DNA from: Marchantia polymorpha subsp. ruderalis
Lineage: Eukaryota; Streptophyta; Marchantiopsida; Marchantiales; Marchantiaceae
Length of the DNA: 64,000 nucleotides
Assembly (NCBI GenBank): GCA_037833965.1
Contig: AP031354.1
Location: 9,092,001 to 9,156,000 of the forward strand
Direction of reading: 5' to 3'
Shown: positions 14,608 to 27,400 of the stretch, piece by piece
Numbering within the stretch: position 1 is the stretch's first letter
Layout of the letters: every line of letters begins with the position of its first letter
Notes under the pieces: generated by a model
Told to the model about the DNA's origin: nothing
Database searches by the model: none
What the model saw: only the letters and a program-made list of their open reading frames with translations
Program-made: the position numbers and the translations under genes

Positions 14608-17600
14608 TTTAGATTTTTTTCCATATACTATAAATGAAGAGATTGTTCAATTTTAGAAGATGTCATATATGAATTATTAGATCTCTTTTTTATAAATTGG
14701 CAAAAAAAAAATTTACATGTAACAGAAGTGGTTAGAAGTGACAACATTAAGATTTCATATATTACTTAAAACTTTTTTTTAATTGCACATTGCATTAACC
14801 TAACTTCATAATCCATTTTTTAGCAAGTTATACTTTTTGAAATTAAAGTCTTGAATCATATTGTAAAAAAAACACTATTAGCTTTACTCTTCATACAACC
14901 TATTTTTCCAATGTGATCACTCTTGCCACTTTTTTAAAGTCTATTGTATTTTTATTTAGATATTTAATCATGGATCTAAATTTAGCTATATATCCAAAAC
15001 TTTTGTACTCTTCAAACACACCTTAGTTGAATTGCATATAGTGTAATATTGGATAAAGACTATGGAGAAGATAACAATATCTTTTGCTTTAAATCATTGA
15101 TTAACAAAACAATTATAATTCTTATTCCAACATTTATCTATTTTTTAAGATTATGAAGATCAATAAAAATATTATCTAAGAGATAAATGTGAGATTGTAA
15201 TGTCAACATCATATTTTTGTTGGAAAATTTTTAGTTTTAAAAAGTCAAACAAATTAGTTTTCAATTTTTTTGGAAAAAATTTTCATCCAAGAGCTTTAAA
15301 TATACAAGCGTCAAACTTATCTAATTGTTTCAAATATAAAAAAATTTAAAATAAAATAATAATGTTCAAAACATGATTCTATTTGTCAATGAAGTTTAAA
15401 AATATGTGTTTTTTTCTCTGTCTACCTTTTTTTTGGACGGAGCAACACATTTGTTACCAAAACTTTACTTTAACTTGCATCTTGTGATGCAAATAGTCAG
15501 TCTCATTGTATTTTACTATCATATCTTGCATTCTCATACTTCATGTCTATCAATTTATTTTGCAAAATCTTGATTGTGTTGTATATGCAAAAAAAATTAT
15601 TTTTTTGCTTACTAATGCATGATTTGCTAACAACTACAATTTTTAATATTTTGAATGTTATTAAAGTTTATCAACCTTAGTTTGCTACTTCAAATGCAAA
15701 TGATTTTTGTATTTGAAATTTTTTTGAAAACTTGTTTTTTAACCGTTGATCAAAATGATTGAAAGCATATGTCTAAGATTCCATAAAGTTTGGTTTTTAA
15801 AATTTTGAGTATTATTGAAAGTTTTATAAGCTCCAATTTCCTATCTCAAAAGAAAATGATATTCAGCTTTGAGATTTTTTAATGTTAACGGATAAATAGA
15901 TCCAATATAAGCATATGTTAAAAACATCATAAGTCTTAATTTTCTCCACGTTACTACATTCACCTTCTATCTTATATGTTACTCTATCAACTTTTAAAGA
16001 TTATACAACATGAATTGATTGATGTGTAAAATTGAGTTAGCTATATAACATAAATGATTTCCATCAATTAATCATAGATTGAACTTGTCGTAACATGAAA
16101 GTTAAGACAATATATAATCTTCATTTGAGTAATCAAAGATTCATTGTTATGATTTTCAATGATTATTAATTTGTTTTTGTGGTTGAAAAATATCAAATGA
16201 AATTTGAGTTTTATTTAAATTTATAAAGATATGTTTGTTTTATGAAAAATTAATTATATGATGATACATCATATGAATATAGTATATGATGCTCACGCGG
16301 ATCAAAGATTAAGATTCAATTCATAGAATTTATGAAAGTTTAGAATTTCAATTGTACTGAATAATATGGCACTAAACTCAAAAGTACATTATAATTTTCT
16401 GAATACTGATTATCAAATTGGAAATATATATATCAACAATTGAATGTTTTTAAAGCATAAAAATTGTTATTAGCATTTATCAATGCTTCAAATGCTCAAA
16501 TTACAAGTATTGTTTTGCAGGCATGATTTATTCGAGTACCAAATTTGATAAACGCGTGTGGAAAAAATGCTTACTCCAACATAAAATCAAAATTTTTGAC
16601 TCTACATTACAGGTAAAAACATTGTTACAACATCAAAATATTCAATTGGAGTTGGATCTCAAGACTCAAGCAAAGATTATACATACTTGAAGCTTGAACA
16701 ACATAAAAGCAAATCTATGCAATTCTTCAACACAAACTCACGTATGTGAACATGGATTTGAACTTTTTGCTTATTAATGATGAGATCAATGCTCTTATTG
16801 TAAACCGTGTTGTTGAATTACTCTTGATAAATCGGATGTTGATAATTCAACGGGCTCATGTGGTAGCATCTAAATCTACCATTTCATTATTGCAAAAAAA
16901 ATTATTTAACTCAAACATTGAAAGTCACATCAACGATAAATCTTTAAACACTAATCATAGCATATGTATAATGATAAATTATGATGTTTGTCAAAGTATT
17001 AATATTGAATGATTGATTTGATTGATATTAATTGATTAAAATCAATTGATTTTACATTGAGTGTTCAATTAATTCAACATCTTCAATGAAATTTGACACT
17101 AGATTATTAAAGACATTTTGTTGTTGAAGCACAAGAAAGATTAATTCCTAGATAGAATAAAGAATCACAATTTGCTCAAGTGAGAAAATTATGCATAGAA
17201 AGAAGTGTCAAATTGCATAATTGGAATAGAGGATTATCAAAAATTTGCTCATTGTGCAAATTATATGTATTGTATGGTGATCAAACATTGCAAACTCGCA
17301 TACATGTAAGCAAAAAAACTAATGATAGTTGGAAGAGAAAACTCAATAAACGTAAAGCAAAAATCTAATGTATTGTAGAATCATATGCTAATAAAAAGTC
17401 CAACAATGGCCAAAAAAATATCCAATTTGCTGCGCATTAACTATGAACAATCCAAACAAAATTATTGAATTTATCACAAAAGCATTCAATTAAGTCAGGA
17501 TTGCCAAAAACATCTTACGTGAAGTTGATGATTTGAAAATCTATACAAAATTTTGTTTTGCAAAACACGTAACGCATGACCATGCAAAATAAAATGCTTA

Positions 17601-19990
17601 GTGTCTTGAAATTTGTCATAAATTAATAATAAATTGCAACGTCATCCTCATATTCAACATTCTTAAACAACATCTTTGTTTGACAACGTCAAAGAAGTAA
17701 ATCATTAATCTTAATAACATTATTTAACGTAGTTTTTTTTACTCATAATGGTCTCCATCATTGTAACATCTACAAATTGTATAATCCATTTCTCAATATT
17801 GTAGACAAATTATTTGCTTAATGTATAAAAGCTAAAACAATAAATGAGCTTTGATATAATTGCTAAATCCCAAGCGCAACTTCATCAAAGAATGAGTATG
17901 TTGAGAGAAAGATTTGAAAGCTTGATACAAAGCTTATTGATAAGAATGTTGTTTGCAAAGATGATATTTTATGCATGGTTGTTAATGTGACTTTGGCTAG
18001 AGATGAATTTATATTCAAGTGATGGTTGTTTTAGGTTGTGATGATGTTACAAAACCTTGAGCTATTTAATATGTCATTTTCAAAAACATTATACTTTCAT
18101 TTGTGCTTGCAATGAATATCATGAAGTTGAAGAGTTTTTCCATATATGAGATTTTGTATATAACAATGGAAAATATGTAATCCTTGAAACTCATGATTTC
18201 AATATTAATTATTACAAAATGTTAACAATGATTTAATCTATCATCGCACACACTCAAACAATGAACACGAAGAAATATATAATTGAACATTACAGTTTGT
18301 TGTTGCAAACTTTGATCAACTATTTATATGATATGATAATTCTCAAGATAATTTATCAAGGTTAGGCCAATCAAAATTAGAATCAAGACATAAATAAATC
18401 TTTAAGATTAAAATGTGTTTAAATTTAAAAAATATAATTTTAGTATTTTGTCTTTTATAATTTAATAAAAAAAATTACCTCCATATAATATGAGTTTGAT
18501 AATGTTATACATAGTCATTGATTAACGTAAATTTATGTGCTATTATTTAAAAACTTATAAAAAAAATGAAGTAAAAATATATTGAGTTTAAAATTACAAA
18601 GTTGTAAACAATCATAGGAAAGAAAATATCACTAAATTACAATTCAGTTATACATTTAGAGAAAAATATTTTAGTTAGATTTTATAAGAATAACAACTGA
18701 AATATTTTTTTATATATTGAGGAGAAAATCTAAGTTTTATGTGTATTTTATGTAATACTTATGACATTTATAAAATAATTATAATCTAAATAAAAGTTGA
18801 TAATGATAATTTTATATTTTCATTCACAATTCCAAAGCATATTATAAATATTCTTTACTATTTAAGTTCATAACTAAAAATTTAAAATTTAGAGTAAATT
18901 TTGGAAAATATTTTTTAAATTTTAAAATATGAATAATTATAAATTTTGTATACTTAGCATGAAATTGATATAATTTGCATTGAATATCTAAAAATTTAAT
19001 ATTACATTTAAAAGTAACATATTTATAGTGAGTTTTCAAATACTTTATATGAATAATTTCAAGTAGAGTAGACTATTTTTCTGAAAATGTAAAACAGCTT
19101 ACTCCAGATAATAAAAAAAAGAATTTTAGTTTTGATTTTTCAGATGATTGATAAAATCATGAATATTCTCCGACAAATATATTTTATTAAATATTAGAAA
19201 GAATATTTACAAAATCTTAGAACTTGAAATTAATTTTAAATTAATTATTTTTATATGTTTAATAAATTTTTTTGTAAAAATCATTATATAAATATTTTAT
19301 TAATTATTATTTATATATAATTATTGTAAAAATAAATTTTTATTCTCAAATTTTTATTTTAATATTATAAAATAATAATACGAATATTATTTTCCATCAT
19401 TTCAACTTTTGTTGTAATTTTTTCTGACTCATCTATTTATTTCACTTACTATATTAAAATGTTATTATAGATGATTTGGAAATTTTTTATAGAATATTCT
19501 GTTTGATTATTTGCAGACTTCATATTTGTGTTACTTATTGGAGAAATTAGTTGATTTGTTCATGAATTAGAAGTCTCTTGTATTTGTAGTGACATTTTTG
19601 CATAATTAGGTTTTTTTGAGATCAATCAAACATTATTAAAAGATATTCTTGTTGTACCTTCTTTTTTAACACTTATGTGAGTTTCATTTGATATATTTAT
19701 CATTATTTCATAATTATATTTTTTTCTATACAAAGAATTTGTTTTTTTGCAATGTCTAGTGATTGGAATAGACACATAGTACAAAAGAATTAGTTATAAT
19801 TTCTCTTTAATCAAATATTATAAAGATTTGAAAGAAGACTTAACTATTGGGTAGTTAAAAAACTGGGTTGCTTCTTCGTATTTGGGTTGATCATATGTAG
19901 TGTCAAGATCTTGGCTATGATTTGAAATCATGTTATGTAAAGTATGGGAAATGATGTAACATATAAGTACTGATTTATATAATATGCCAT

Positions 19991-21539
19991 TTTCATGTTC
20001 CAGTGGATGGATCTCTCGATGTACGTTGGATAACTTTGAATTAAATAACCTATTGTACTTTCAGGTCCCATGTGTCATATTTGTATGTTGTACACTCTTG
20101 CAACTCAATGTATGTTCCAGTCTCACTTTACAAGATTGCCGGTTCATCAGGTTACATATACCTAACTTTTGCTTTTTAGTTTGGCATTGACGATTCTATT
20201 CAGTTCACGAAGACAGAAACTTTGACAACCGGCAAATTCTCTATGGTTGGGAGATTTACTGTAAGTTGAGATCAAACACTTACCAAAGCAGGTAATTTCC
20301 CTACAAAGTCAGCAAAGCACTTCCAGTTCAGATCACATCTTCCATCACTCAAAGAGACTTGAGGTCACATATGTGACCCAAAACGCTTTGGCAGGTAGCG
20401 AGTGTAGATGAAGCGCCGTATATTGCTTGATCTGGAAATAAAATTTGTTGGAATGGCGGTCGACTTGCTTTTCCTACTTGATGATGACCTTTTGGAATAA
20501 CAGCATACTGGGAAAATACAAGTGAAGCTCTCAGAATCAACATTCTCACACATATCGTTTACTACATCAATAACATTGTTCCTGATGTCCAATCGGGCAT
20601 CTTCTTCGCACTATGTTCGGGCTAAAGAGTTCAAGTCTTCACAATGAAAAACATGAGCATGATATGATAAAGCATGTATGAATTTCACCCCTTGATCATT
20701 TTTTCCTCCACTCATCGTGTAAAAATTTAAATACTCTCATTGATAGCCGGAGTTTGAAACTAAACCAATTCACCTGATATTATTATCAGGACTACATTCT
20801 CACGAAAGTGTCACGAAAATCAAGACCAGGTGATTTGTATATCTTCACAATTCTGTACACAACCAAGAGTGAAGTTTTGTCTTAATCAACAGGTCAATGA
20901 ATGTGGAAGCCTTCGAGTTGACCACCAAATTCTTCCGGTATTTTGATTGGATGACAAGTGGGAGTATGAGGCTAATAGTACTTGTTTCCAGTTGCTAGAA
21001 TCTTGGCAAAACATTGGCAGAACTATACATGAGGAGATCAAACTGAATTTATATAGACAGGGGAATGGGAATTGCTTCGAAAACTTAAACCCGTTCTCAA
21101 GAAGTTGCACCTTAAATGACCTCAAGTTGGGTTGTGGATCTTCCAGTAGATTTGTGAACGAATATCTCCATCTCAACACCAACACTTTCATTTGAGAATT
21201 TCCTTTATCCCCAATCTCTACGCGAGTGATAACCGTATCACACTATATTTATTGGAAACTAAGTGATATACCCAAAAGGATGGGAACACCACATCCGGTG
21301 GTACATGGATGAACCCAAGGGGATTAAGTTGGGGGTAGATCCCAAAAGTACCACGATGGGAAATATGTCATGATGCTCATGAGATAGGTTGACAATCTAG
21401 GTCGAACATGATGAGATCTAGATCAGATTCTTAATGAGGAAAATGGCTACGCATGGGATTATGTAGAATCATGCCAAAACCTCAGAGGCGGGAGAAAATC
21501 ACGCCCAAGGGGATGATAAGAAGCGAGGGCAACCCGCCT
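19991..21539. other. Transition region without a supported gene
   Basis: Composition rises gradually from the AT-rich desert towards the GC-rich phosphatase promoter. An open frame at 20947-21195 (82 codons, but starting at TTG) lacks any recognised motif. The segment at about 21280-21520 has many short AAGGGG and GATGAG-like words, which suggests an old repeat, but no second copy is in the window. No gene is called. Confidence 0.4.
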
Positions 21540-24403
21540 TCACGCTATGTGAGAGGCATGTGTGTCACTTAATAAGGTATGAATTTTAGCTAGCGCGGAA
21601 GGTAAATGGAACGAGGACTTCCAGAAGCGAAGTTTCGTGCAGCGTAATTGATAGCGCTTGGGTTCGCATAAAGAAGACGATCCGATTGTTATTGTCACTG
21701 GGACAAGATCACAGCTAAGTGGTGGTTGTTGAGTTTCGCGGTCCTCTAGGAGGACAGGGGAACACAAGAGAATGGAGCATGGCCTGGCTGCACATGCTGG
21801 TTATTGTGGTCGTCACTGGACCGCAACGAGTGATCCCAGAACAAGGAAAACTCGGAACCGAAACGCGTCTGCAAAACACGAAGGTTCTTTGCGGTGGAGT
21901 GTCCGAGGATGACCACCAGGGGTCCTGCCAAATGTAGCCGACCAAAACTCGCCGAGCGTTTCAGGGGAAGCAGAGCCTGGAGAAGGAGGAGCGGGAGGAG
22001 GAGCGAGCGAAGCGGGCCAGTTTAGAGGAGAGGAGAGGAGAGGAGAGGAGAGGAGGGGGTCAGGGGAGCAGGAAAGGACAGCGGGCAAAGGTTGGTACAC
22101 GGCAAACCCTAAACTGGTTCCGTGGTGGCTCTCTTCTCCGGCCTTTCCCTCGCAACGACTTCGAGCCGTGAGTGAGGAGGGCTGGCTGGCTCAGCTTACG
22201 TCCGGATAACTGACTAGGTGAGCCGGTGGCCGGGAAGGTGCCGGTCAAAGGGGGAGGCGGAGGGCGGGGCTGAGGGCGAGCGGCAGCCTGTAACCGGTGA
22301 GGTGCCTCGAGTTCCCACTATTTGTGTCCGCCTCGCGCTCTGACCTCCTTCGTCCCCGATCGCTCGTTTGGTTGCCATGAGGGAGCTGCGCTAGTCGGGC
22401 ATTCTATCTTTTGTGTGAGCCTTGCACTTCCTGCTCGCCTGCTCGCTTGCTGCACAGCAGAGAGGAAGAAGAAGGAGGCGAAGGTCGCGAAGCTGGGTTA
22501 TCGTCGTCTTTCGCCTTGAGGGTCTGTTGTGTGAGTCTGGCCGGGAACTGGGAAGAACGTCGCCCCAAGACGTGGTGGTGTGTGATGGATTTCGAACATG
22601 AGATGACAGACAGGAAGCTCTAGAAGAAGAAGAGGACCCTAAGAGAGTGAGTCGCAATCGATTATGGGGTGGCGCAGGACACGTTCAGTGCGGTGGTTTG
22701 AGGGGGCGATGCCCAAAATATTGATGATGCCCATGACTACCACCCCTTCTACCACTTGTACCTCTACCTCCTTCTCCTGGTGTAAAAGAGAAGCCAAGTG
22801 AAGCTCTCCGTCACTTCACTTCGTCGCCCCAACCCTAATGCACCACTTTACTATCATCACTACGAGCATCCTCGTCCGTGCTGCTCCCGTCCCGCCCGTC
22901 CTGTCTGTCACCTCTCTGCTGCCCCCGCTAGCTTCGACTGCGACTTGAGTGCCGTAGAAGAGAATTCCCCTGCCCCGTTTTTTCCCTCGCTTGCGTTTAA
23001 AAGGCCTGTCTGTTCTCCCGAACTCCCTGCTCGGACCCGGGGCCCCCCTGCGCGACCTGTCTTCCCGGCGACTCACTTGCTGCTGCCCAGCCCCGATCTG
23101 CCCGGACTCCAGTGTAATGATCTGAGTGACGAACGTTAGGGAAACACTGGGCCAGGAAATATAGAGTCAAGCCATTGAACTCCGAAGTTACTCTGGTGGT
23201 ACACAGCCATCACCCCGGACAGGAATGAACTTGTAAACAGCAATTGCTCGCCGATCGAACATCCATGTGCGTGTCGTGAAGTGTGCATTCGCACTCCTCT
23301 GCAGAAATACAACCGCCTGCGACCTTCTTCAACAAGCCTGTAAATAATCATCAAATCAGAAGAGCCCTCAATTTGGTGCACAAAACCACAGTAATTTCGG
23401 GGCTGGCCCGGGACTCTAGACCTCGCTGTCTTGCAGACTGCTCCGTCGAGCTTCTCGATTTGTCTTGAGAGACTGTGATCCCCACTTGGGCACTCGAACT
23501 CGCCTGTGATCCTAGATCTTTGGGGGAGTTCGTAACGCCTGAGGATACTTGAACGTATGCATCCTACTTATCCTGCTGTGGAACATCGTCAATACGGAGC
23601 AATGTTCCTCTAAGGCTGAATCTGGGATTTGTGGAGATCACGTTACGGTTAAGGCCGAATGTTTTCAAACCCAATGTACTCCCCCGATAAACGTTGAGTG
23701 TCCTCTGACGAGAGACAGCTCTCTGTCAGTAGGCCAGAGGTGTCCTTGTCAAGAGAAACACTACTCCACTGCTGAAGCTGGGAAGTAGCCAGGGGTCACC
23801 GGAGAAGAATGCCTGCTTAAGGTGAGACTCAACAAACATCTGGCGTCCCCGAACGCCTGACATCATCAGAAAGTTATAGAACGAGGGAAACCTCAATGTG
23901 TGTTTCCTCTTTTGATTTAGACTTTGCTCCCCTGTAGGGGGCAGCTTAGCAGATGAGCTAACGAAAATTTTCGGGTCGTGTCTGCTTTGAATCGAACCAT
24001 TTTTGCCTTAGGTCATTCACGGTGCTTCGGGCCTGGGCATGGTCATAGGGTTTCAGGACATTTGTCAGGAGAACGAGGGACCGGGACAACTCGACGAGAA
24101 ATGTTCTACTGGTCTAAGGCCGCTACCGCATGCCGAAATCGAATGAGTTTCTTTCGAGCGTGTTTTAGTGGGAGAGTGTCGTGAACCAAGAGAAATGATC
24201 ATGACTCATACTCAAACCCGGAGGAGGAGAGAGACTCTGCTGAGCTCGTGAGATTCAGGTCGCAAGTAGGGATTGGTCGAAGAATCTAAAGTTTGATGTG
24301 GAACCTTAAAACGGGGAGCACTAGATGTCAGCTGACGAAATTCGGGCGTGGGACTTCGAAATACACACCGAAGTGATAGAGGGTCTGTGAGCAGAACCAG
24401 GAG
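21540..24403 (+). promoter_or_regulatory. GC-rich upstream region and probable leader of the CTD phosphatase gene
   Basis: This nearly 3-kb region holds a pure purine microsatellite (22025-22058), a telo-box-like AAACCCTAA at 22104-22112 and several short upstream ORFs. Among these are 24195-24251 (18 codons) and 24325-24390 (21 codons). Some or all of 22.3-24.4 kb is probably transcribed as 5' UTR, possibly with a leader intron. The 79-codon open frame near 23549 begins with TTG and has no known motif. No separate gene is supported. Where transcription begins decides which upstream ORFs matter. Confidence 0.45.
22025..22058. repeat. GAGGA purine microsatellite
   Basis: Six or so tandem units of GGAGA/GAGGA run without interruption and end in a G run. 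The tract is strand-asymmetric (all purine on the plus strand) and lies in the upstream region of the CTD phosphatase gene, about 2.35 kb before its start codon. Confidence 0.9.
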
Positions 24404-27400
24404 ATGGAGCGACCCAGCGGGTTCATATCGTATTTGTTCCAAGGGGAAGACTGTTTGGGCGATGTGCTGATATCCCCTCAAGATGCCGATCATTCTTATG
24501 TACAATACTTATTTGACAAGGAAATCCGTGTCTCGTTTATGTCTCCCCCAAGCGAGCGATGTCTTCCGCTGACGGTGCTACACACCATAGCATCCAATGG
24601 TCCATGGTTTAAATTGGTTCCCGCTGAGCAACATGTGCACGGCCTGGATCAGCTGTACACAACATGTCTTGAAGAAGCCAAGGTATTGAGTAATTTCTAC
24701 ACTCATCAGCAAATTGATGTGCTTTTCAACGAACCAATATACATGTCTTCCCACCAGCGAGAAAGTAGATAATGTTACGAGCGAGGATGACTCATAATTT
24801 TGTGCTGCCATATTCAATCTTATGTATACAATGGCCAGTATGCATTCCCTGTTAGCCCAATCCCCTGAAATCCTTCAAATTTGTCACCGCCATCTATCTT
24901 GGGGTCTAATCACTTGTACAATAAACGTACAGTGATGAAGTTGAATGAGCTGATGGGCCTCGTCTTTGAGAACAGTAATCGTTTCCGCTGGTGGAGGGAA
25001 TATTCGATTTGTACCTAATTTCGGGGCTTTGTCTGTCCAGATGATTTGATAATTGTTAGTCCTACGTTTCTTTCTCTGTTTCCATCTCTATAACCACTTG
25101 AAATGAGCAACATTTCAAAACGTGTTCCGCACATGTTCAACCTCTCCTTTCTCAGAGAAACTCCAACGCAGATGAACCGTTTCTTTCTACCAAACCGGAA
25201 CTTTTGTGCAAGGCTCCACCTTTTTCGCCCTAGCAGGGCTGTAAGTTTTCAGTTGCAACTTGTCTCTGCGCCCGTAATGTGTGAAGTATAGACGTCGTGA
25301 TTGCCCTTACTGAAATATAGCTGTCATCAACTTTAATTGTGCAGACAGCAGTCGTGCAGCTTGAGAATGGGAACGAATTGCATCTGGTTGCCATGGCTCC
25401 GAGGGCTGGAACGCAGCCGAGACCTTGCTTTTGGGCATATCTGACAAGTGAAGGAATGTACGCGTCATGCCTCGGAATGTTGAATCTGAGATGTCTGGCC
25501 ATGGTGTTTGATCTAGATGAAACACTCATTGTTGCCAACACAATGAGGTCTTTTGAAAACCGCATTGAAGCACTTGATAGAAAAATTCGTGGGTTAGAGA
25601 ATGATCCGCAAAGAAGAGCTGGTATGGCAGCAGAGATGAAAAGGTACCAGGAGGACAGGAGCATTCTTAAACAATATGTGGATAACGATCAGGTATTTGA
25701 GAATGGACTGTTAGTGAAGGCACAGGGGGAAGTTGTCCCTCCTCTTGCAGAAGGAGCCCTTCCGTTGGTGAGACCCATTATCCGCCTTCCCGAGCGCAAT
25801 ATGGTGCTCACACGCATTAACCCAGCTGTAAGCAATTTCATAACCTATCCCCACGATCGTAGTCCTGTATTCGAAGTTTGGTGTGGAAAAAGTTGTGAAG
25901 CAATGGTTATGATGATGGACGTAGAAAATTTACACTCCTAAGCTGCATAGTCTTAGTGCACCTGAGAAGATAATGGTCGAGGACGTTATTGTATCTAAAA
26001 ATTTCGTTGAAATACAGCCTTATCTCTTATTCACTTTGGGTAGATTCTTGGTGTTTCTCACAGCCGCCGGATCTTGGTCTGAATGTTGCATTTGAGCAGA
26101 GAACATCCCTACTTCCTCCTGTGGACAAATATCTCTTCTACTTGTTCAAGATGTATCTGGTCAAGTACTTGTCTTCAATATCATTCTGAAAGTGATTTGC
26201 AACTGTAGGTGAGGGATACAAGTGTTCTTGTGAGGTTACGCCCAGCATGGGAAGAACTTCGGAGCTATCTTATAGCAAAAGGTCGCAAACGATTTGAGGT
26301 GTACATATGCACCATGTCTGAAAGAGATTATGCTCTAGAAATGTGGCGTCTTCTTGACCCGGAATCTCGACTCATCAATATCCGAGAGTTGATGGAGCGG
26401 GTTGTATGCGTGAAATCAGGTAGGCCAACTTCTGTCCTGCATAGGGTATAACGTGTTGTTCCTACCAAAAGAGGTGATGGTTATGAGAGCAGTTACATTT
26501 TTTTATGACAAAGCTATTCATCTAAATGCTTGTGTTTGAATGAATACCGTAGCCAATAAACTATATCAACTTGAAAGCTGCAGTAAGGGACCAAAACTGT
26601 GTGCTTCGGTTAAAGGCCGCGTACATATGTGATAGACACATCTTTATTTGACAGTCCAAGAATACACGTCTTAAAACAACATCAGTCATTCTTCGTGAGA
26701 TTTTACGAAGTGTCGGACCACATTGATTTGTCGGAATGAGGTCCTGACACAGGTTGTATGTATTATATATTTCTTCTCGATGAGGAATTTGTGGGTTTCA
26801 TGAAGCATGCTGATTATGATAGATACAGAAGCTAATCCAGATCCTGGTAGATAAGCCCACAAGGTGAGAGATAAGAAGACTTTTGATGGCCTCGGAGTCA
26901 ACCTTGTCTAGAAGAGTAGCTGTGATAGTGTTCATCTTCTTGAGAACTACATCGATTTTTACTATTTTAGTTCATGATTCTTGCAGGTAACAAAAAGTCA
27001 TTATTGAATGTCTTCCCACATCATCGGTGTCATCCAAAGATGGCTATGGTGGTAGATGATCGATTGAAAGTCTGGGAGGATTCTGACCAACCACGGGTTC
27101 ATGTTGTGCCTGCTTTTGCTCCCTATTATGCACCACAGGCAGAGGTATTGATTTACGCCGACTTTGAGTGCCGGTTTTGTATAATCTCGTTATAATTGCA
27201 AGTTTATGGAAAAGATTAGTGCACTCAATTTTTTTAATTTTCGCAAGGGTATTAACTTGATGATTGGTGGAACTCGCAGACGAACAGCCAAATACCAGTC
27301 CTATGCGTTGCGAGGAATGTGGCCTGCAATGTTCGGGCAGGATTTTTCAAGTAAGTTTAAGCGCAGCAGTCTGCGAAGGCCTGAGGGCTGCTTTTGATAT

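Larger units (their letters stand above)
11870..19990. other. Eight-kilobase extremely AT-rich gene desert
   Basis: This is the most AT-rich part of the window, dominated by poly-A and poly-T runs. The few open frames are under 100 codons, for example 16746-17012 and 17180-17368. The latter have moderately balanced codons and may be remains of a mobile element, but no family motif could be recognised. Several perfect inverted repeats occur (14446-14473 and 14581-14607). No gene, tRNA or intact transposon is visible. The pattern fits transposon DNA decayed by deamination of methylated cytosine, which is an inference. Confidence 0.55.

Noticed and set aside
16746..17368. Two small frames in the AT-rich desert that might be transposase remains
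   Set aside because: Short, with no catalytic motif or terminal repeats; cannot be assigned to any element class.
22025..22058. Purine microsatellite as a possible origin or recombination site
   Set aside because: Nothing beyond a simple repeat supports either role.
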